NCBI GenBank assembly: GCA_028023455.1 | Contig: JAQFVV010000285.1 | Span: 306,501 to 370,500, forward strand | Length of the DNA stretch: 64,000 nucleotides | Origin: Epiperipatus broadwayi | Lineage: Eukaryota; Onychophora; Udeonychophora; Euonychophora; Peripatidae | Direction of reading: 5' to 3' | Shown: one piece after another, positions 59,721 to 64,000 of the stretch | How the letters are laid out: every line of letters begins with the position of its first letter | Numbering within the stretch: position 1 is the first letter of the stretch | Position numbers and translations under genes: made by a program | The notes under the pieces: generated by a model | Seen by the model: only the letters and a program-made list of their open reading frames with translations | What the model was told of the DNA's origin: nothing | The model's database searches: none

Positions 59721-60585
59721 TTGCTTTGAAAATGACAATCAAAGAAGAAGAAACACACACATATATATATATTAAATATTTTCTTAAATTTATTACAATG
59801 TAAACAATGTATATTAAGGGATTATATAGATATAAACAACCAGAGATAACTTTTCTTTTGATATTCCTGAGAAGCCATCAATTATTAATTGACACTCCTG
59901 AAATTAAACAAGTTTTCTTTATTACACTAAAATAATCTTTTGTTGTGAGTTTAATGAAAAAAAAAGATCTTTTACTTTTAATCCAAGTTGTTATAAGGAT
60001 TTAAACTCGGACAGTTACTTTAATAAGTGTTAAGATTCAAAAAACTCATATTTTCTTTTACACTCTGTAAATAGTAATTTATTTTATTAAATATTTTCAT
60101 GGATTTATTATGATATAAACAGTGAAAATTGAGGGATTATATCCACATAAACAATCAGAGAGAACTCTGTCTTTGATGTTGCTCGAAACCATTAATTACT
60201 AATGTATACAATTTTCATATTGAATAAGAAATTAGATTTCCATTAGTATGATGTCATCAAAAATCAATTTCTTTAAATATTAAAGATTGAAAATGTATTT
60301 ATTCTGCAATAAAGACCAAAATATTAATGCCATAATTAAGATATGCAAAATAATTCACATACATGTTCATCTTTATTTTTTTTATTTTGCTTATGTTTAG
60401 TATCTAGACAGAGGTAAGACATTCTTATACAATGAATAATATTTCAAACTGCAAACTAGATAATAGTCAGTTGAGGATTAAATAAAATAATTAAATAGTT
60501 TATTTTTGGGGAATTCATTAGCATTGGTTATGATTCATAGATCTTGAACATCAGAGTCTGATATTCTATCATTATATCAAAATAT
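59721..60585. other. AT-rich DNA with repeated ACAATG/GGGATTATAT block
   Basis: AAGGGATTATATAGATATAAACAACCAGAG (about 59817) recurs as GAGGGATTATATCCACATAAACAATCAGAG (about 60131), and a weaker copy is near 59080. The spacing is about 315 bp, so an old repeat may be present. No gene. Confidence 0.45.
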
Positions 60586-60587
60586 TT

Positions 60588-61110
60588 GATAAAAATGATT
60601 TAAATGCCTTCTCTTGTAGTAGCATTTATCATAAATAAATAAAAAAAAAAGCTTGTTTAGAGCTCATTAGCATGCTCTTAATTTTACATATTTGTAAGTG
60701 CAAGTTATATATAAGTCATGTGACACCTGACTTTTTATTATTACTATTATTATTTTGCTGTCGGGGCTTTGGCTAAATTAAATGGCTAAGCCTACTAATA
60801 TATGGAGTATCTGAATGAAGTTCAGGCCCATATGTTTTTTTCTGTTGGAGAGCTGACTTTAAAGACATGTAGATGTCTAAAAGTTTCAGATCTTCTTCTA
60901 ACAATTAACTTTTAGATAAATGCTTTGCTTGAGTTGGTTTTTTTGTATCTAATGTCCCAACTCTTCACTGAAGAGATCCATAGGTAGAAACCGGTCTGGG
61001 GATGGGGACAATCCAAAATAAAAATGATTTGAATGCCTTCTCTTATAGTAGCATTTATCATAAATATAAAAAAATGCTTGTTTAGAGCTCATTAGCATGC
61101 TCTTAATTAT
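60588..61110 (+). mobile_element. Family B ribozyme unit, partial tandem
   Basis: ATGCCTTCTCTTRTAGTAGC and GCTTGTTTAGAGCTCATTAGC occur at about 60605/60652 and again at about 61033/61079, a period of about 427 bp. Between them lie CAGGCCCATATG, AAAGACATGTAGATGTC and the ribozyme. The second unit is truncated near 61110. Confidence 0.78.
60962..61002 (+). ncRNA. Hammerhead ribozyme, family B
   Basis: Stem I TCTTCA (60962-60967) pairs with TGGGGA (60997-61002, two G.U). CTGAAGA is at 60968-60974; stem II is weak (ATC/GGT with a G.A base); GAA is at 60987-60989. Helix III is the palindrome ACCGGT and the triplet GUC, with predicted cleavage after 60996. Core boxes are intact. Confidence 0.68.
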
Positions 61111-61509
61111 ATATATATAGCCCACTTTATATATGTAAATTTAAACGGTAGTAACCATAGTCCATGCGCCAGTAATAAACAATAACTTATACATCAATAA
61201 ATATTAATAAAAAATAGAGTTTTGATATATTTCAACAAACATATAATTTCAAAATTATTTAAGCTATATTTAAAATCTGGCTGAATTATAAATAAATGTC
61301 ACACTCAATTTCCAATAATATAAATACGTAGATCAATATTTTAGGCAATAGGCGACTATCCTATTCTTTATTATTATTTATTGATATATGAACATTGTTC
61401 ATTAATGATTCGTGAAAAATGGTTATTTCCATTCACATTTATACTTATGCAAATGAAATAATTAATAAAGCAAGTCATATATAACTTGACATTACTTTTA
61501 TAAGCTTGT

Positions 61510-61930
61510 AGTTACAAAAATGCAATACAGAGAGCGTACCAATAGCTCAAACAAACTCTTAATTAATAACTTGCTTTATTAATTATTATAATTTTACCTT
61601 TAAGGCTTTGGCTATGCAGAGGCTATTAAAATATGGGAGATCTGAATTTAGTTCAGTCCCATATAGCAATTTAAGTTAGTTAGCTGGATTTAAAGACATT
61701 TTCATGTCCGAAAATTTCAGAGTTTCTACTTAAATATACATGTGCAATAAGTGCTGGGTTTTGAGTTAATATCTTGGATCTAGTGTCCGAATATTCTAGC
61801 TCTCCACTGACCTGAGCCCATAATCTGGAAACCAGTTGGTCTGGAGATGAAAGTGTTTTGGATAGTTTCTAAATATTTTCTCATACCGCACTTATTAATT
61901 AAGAGCGTCTACAGGCTCTCAGTATTGCAT
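61510..61930 (+). repeat. Family B relic with inverted ends
   Basis: GTTCAGTCCCATATAGC, TTTAAAGACATTTTCATGTCC and GATCTAGTGTCC follow family B order. At 61800-61850 stem I (TCTCCA/TGGAGA) and helix III (ACCA/TGGT) pair, but box 1 reads CTGACCT, so the ribozyme is probably dead. The edges TGCAATACAGAGAGCG (about 61520) and CTCTCAGTATTGCA (about 61917) are inverted copies. Confidence 0.65.
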
Positions 61931-63119
61931 TTATGAAAATGAAGTACAATGCAAATCTAATCATTAATATATGAATAGAGTATTGATTTCTGTCAAACAA
62001 AGCATAATATGACATTCTATTCTTACTTTTTGCCAGCAGTCTTAAATGCATTCTGCATATCCTAATTCAATGTTTCTCATGGATAAAGTCTGATTGCCAT
62101 AAAAGTAACCTGTATATTTGAATATGGCACTATCATCTTGATCTTACTAATCACTCATGTTTAGAAAACACTGCTCTAAAATAGAGTAAAGAGACAGAAT
62201 TTCTGCTCCTAATGTTATTAATTTTAAGAATAGATTTTTTATTGACGCCATAAGTTTGATATCCTCACATTATATAAAACTATGTGACACAGTGACAATA
62301 CATTTGCCTGCTAGGCAAAGTAATTTTTTTTAGATACCATTAAGCTAAGACAGCCAATTGAATTAAAAACCAACATATATTTGTTGCTAAATGAGTATCT
62401 CATTATTGTTTCTAGAGTAAAACAAGAATGAAAAGTACCCAAAATATCAGTTCTTTAGCAATTTGGCATATTCATTTTGCACTAGAGTCCTTTGTCCTGA
62501 AGTGAGTTTATTTGAAAGCTGTTTTAGTTTATCTTTTTTTTTACATATTAAATATTTTATTAATCTTACTTTAAATATAGTTGTTTGTTTTGTTTTAAAT
62601 AAAATTTTATTTAAAAAATATATTTGCAACATTTTTTAAAGAGGGCAAATATTTTTTTTTAAGTTTTTAGGAAAGTTAATTAGGTTTACTCAATGAATAA
62701 AACTAACCCGGTCAAACAAATAATTTTAGATGCCTTAATATTTAATAGCAAATTCTATTTTTCTCACACCAGTTAGTCAACTGAGTATAAGCTTGAATAA
62801 TTAGATTATTCCTATTCCTAACCCAGATTAGTTATGTATGAAAATGTAGCTATTGTGTATGAATAGATGAAGAATGACGAGATATCTTATAACTCATGTA
62901 TTGTTTGCTTTAAGTGATAAAATGTGACTCTGACTTGATAGCCTCTTTATCAATTAGAGAGCTGTGGAAAAAAGATGAATATTAGTCATAAAAAATTAAA
63001 TTTAAAAAGAATTTACCAAAGATACTGAATAGAAAAAGGATTGTAACCAAAATCCATGATTTAGAAGATAAATTTTCTAATTAGGAAAATTAATCCACAA
63101 AGAAAATAGTTATTTTGAG
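61931..63119. other. AT-rich DNA with a weak tRNA-like trace
   Basis: At about 62280-62320, GTGACACAGTGACAATAC and the hairpin TTTGCC/GGCAAAG resemble tRNA D and anticodon arms, with no B box. Nothing else is recognised. Confidence 0.4.
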
Positions 63120-63121
63120 TA

Positions 63122-64000
63122 CACCTGGGTCTCGTTTTACGCGATAGATAGGTTCCTCAGAAAACACGCGCAAATGAAATTGCACAAAAATAGACGTAAC
63201 TTACATTGAAAAAGGGGGGATGCGGTCTGTGATTTTTTCAAAATTCGTGTAAAAGCAAAGCACCAATGTAAAATTACTTTAAAATTCGCGCAAAAAAAAA
63301 AATAAGGACATAAAATATGACTAATAAAAAATTTCAAATTTGAAAAAAATTGATACAAGACAAACTTTTTTTAACCATAATATTTAATTTTATTCAAAAT
63401 AATATATTTTTATGCATAATTTATAGTACAGTAATTTATATTTTTTTATACACGTTTTAATTATTATCGCTATTTGTCAAAAAACACATTCGTTTGAAAA
63501 TTGGTAAAAAATCAGATTCTCACAAGAGGAAATACAACTAGCACCAAGTTCACTCTCATGTTGTGTTAATGGTTTTCTGTTGACAACGTAATTAGTAATT
63601 AATCTTTGAGACGATGATTTTATTAATTGTTTATGAACTTAGACTTATGATAATAAAAAGACATTTATTCACCACTGCTGGGAAAAATTTAATTAAAAAA
63701 ACAACTAAAAATTAAATTCTTATTTTTGTCTTTAATTTTCAATTCTGTTTAAAAATCAAATTTCATTTCACTGCTATTACTCATCTTTTAAAAATAAACT
63801 TGCGGACACTAAATGATTAATAATTGATTATGTTCTTTTTTAAAAAGCAAAAACAGAATGTGATTTAAAATGCAAAATTAACATGCACAATGTTTGAACA
63901 AATTTACATTATAATCTTGTAAAATTTAATGTATGTATACATAAAATGTGGAAATCATGATTTTAATTTCATTATTGCATAAAATATTACTATTATAAAG
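63122..64000 (-). mobile_element. Tigger/pogo transposon, second copy, inverted, runs off the window
   Basis: It starts after TA with CACCTGGGTCTCGTTTTACG and follows the right end of the 52-56 kb copy in inverted orientation with few differences. About 150 bp inside the transposase remnant are deleted (near 63640-63680). Bases 63974-64000 cover the site where the LINE sits in the other copy, uninterrupted here. The far end lies outside the window. Confidence 0.88.

Overview
This is AT-rich, repeat-dense eukaryotic nuclear DNA with no operon-like gene layout. The content (RTE-clade LINEs, Penelope-like elements with GIY-YIG domains, a Tigger/pogo DNA transposon, tRNA-derived SINEs, long microsatellites) points to an invertebrate animal. 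I cannot name the species. I see no complete host gene. Two short stretches (a possible first coding exon at 14.34-14.38 kb and a signal-peptide-like ORF at 23.76 kb) are the only weak host-gene candidates.

The most striking content is a set of tandem or foldback repeat units of about 410-475 bp, each carrying one type I hammerhead ribozyme (HHR). I call them families A, B and C; a decayed relative is D. Family A: 0.06-0.35, 18.58-19.96, 21.22-21.79, 50.39-50.90 kb. Family B: 1.34-1.96, 3.31-3.50, 15.24-15.83, 17.06-17.29, 24.23-24.42, 60.59-61.11, 61.51-61.93 kb. Family C: 3.95-4.82, 7.3/10.7, 22.29-22.70, 37.40-37.73, 56.93-57.70 kb. Family D: 4.92-5.88 kb. At least seven loci keep both ribozyme core boxes (CUGANGA and GAAA), a short stem II, a tiny self-complementary helix III and an NUH cleavage triplet. 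Three family A insertions have 11-15 bp target-site duplications. The architecture matches animal retrozymes, small non-autonomous retroelements thought to move as circular RNAs with Penelope-type enzymes. Here they sit in palindromic arrays, which I consider unusual.

Layout: 0.6-1.1 kb two SINEs; 1.3-6 kb family B, C and D foldbacks; 7.3-10.8 kb a nearly full-length RTE LINE inserted into a family C ribozyme; 11.5-14.7 kb mostly unique sequence; 15-25 kb ribozyme units, a SINE and palindromes; 25.9-27.3 kb a TIR DNA transposon; 27.3-33.1 kb mostly unrecognised; 33.2-37.0 kb a Penelope-like element with an inverted partial copy and a tRNA-like plus hammerhead-like terminal repeat; 37.8-38.7 kb a second Penelope relic; 40.2-43.3 kb a decayed LINE; 44.2-47.0 kb a giant imperfect palindrome; 48.4-50.3 kb a Penelope relic and microsatellites; 52.5-56.6 kb a Tigger transposon with a second RTE LINE nested in it; 56.9-62 kb more ribozyme units; 63.1-64.0 kb an inverted second Tigger copy running off the window.

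The elements are plausibly linked. The ribozyme units, SINEs and partial copies lack enzymes. The Penelope and RTE elements here once encoded reverse transcriptase and endonuclease, but every copy in the window is damaged.
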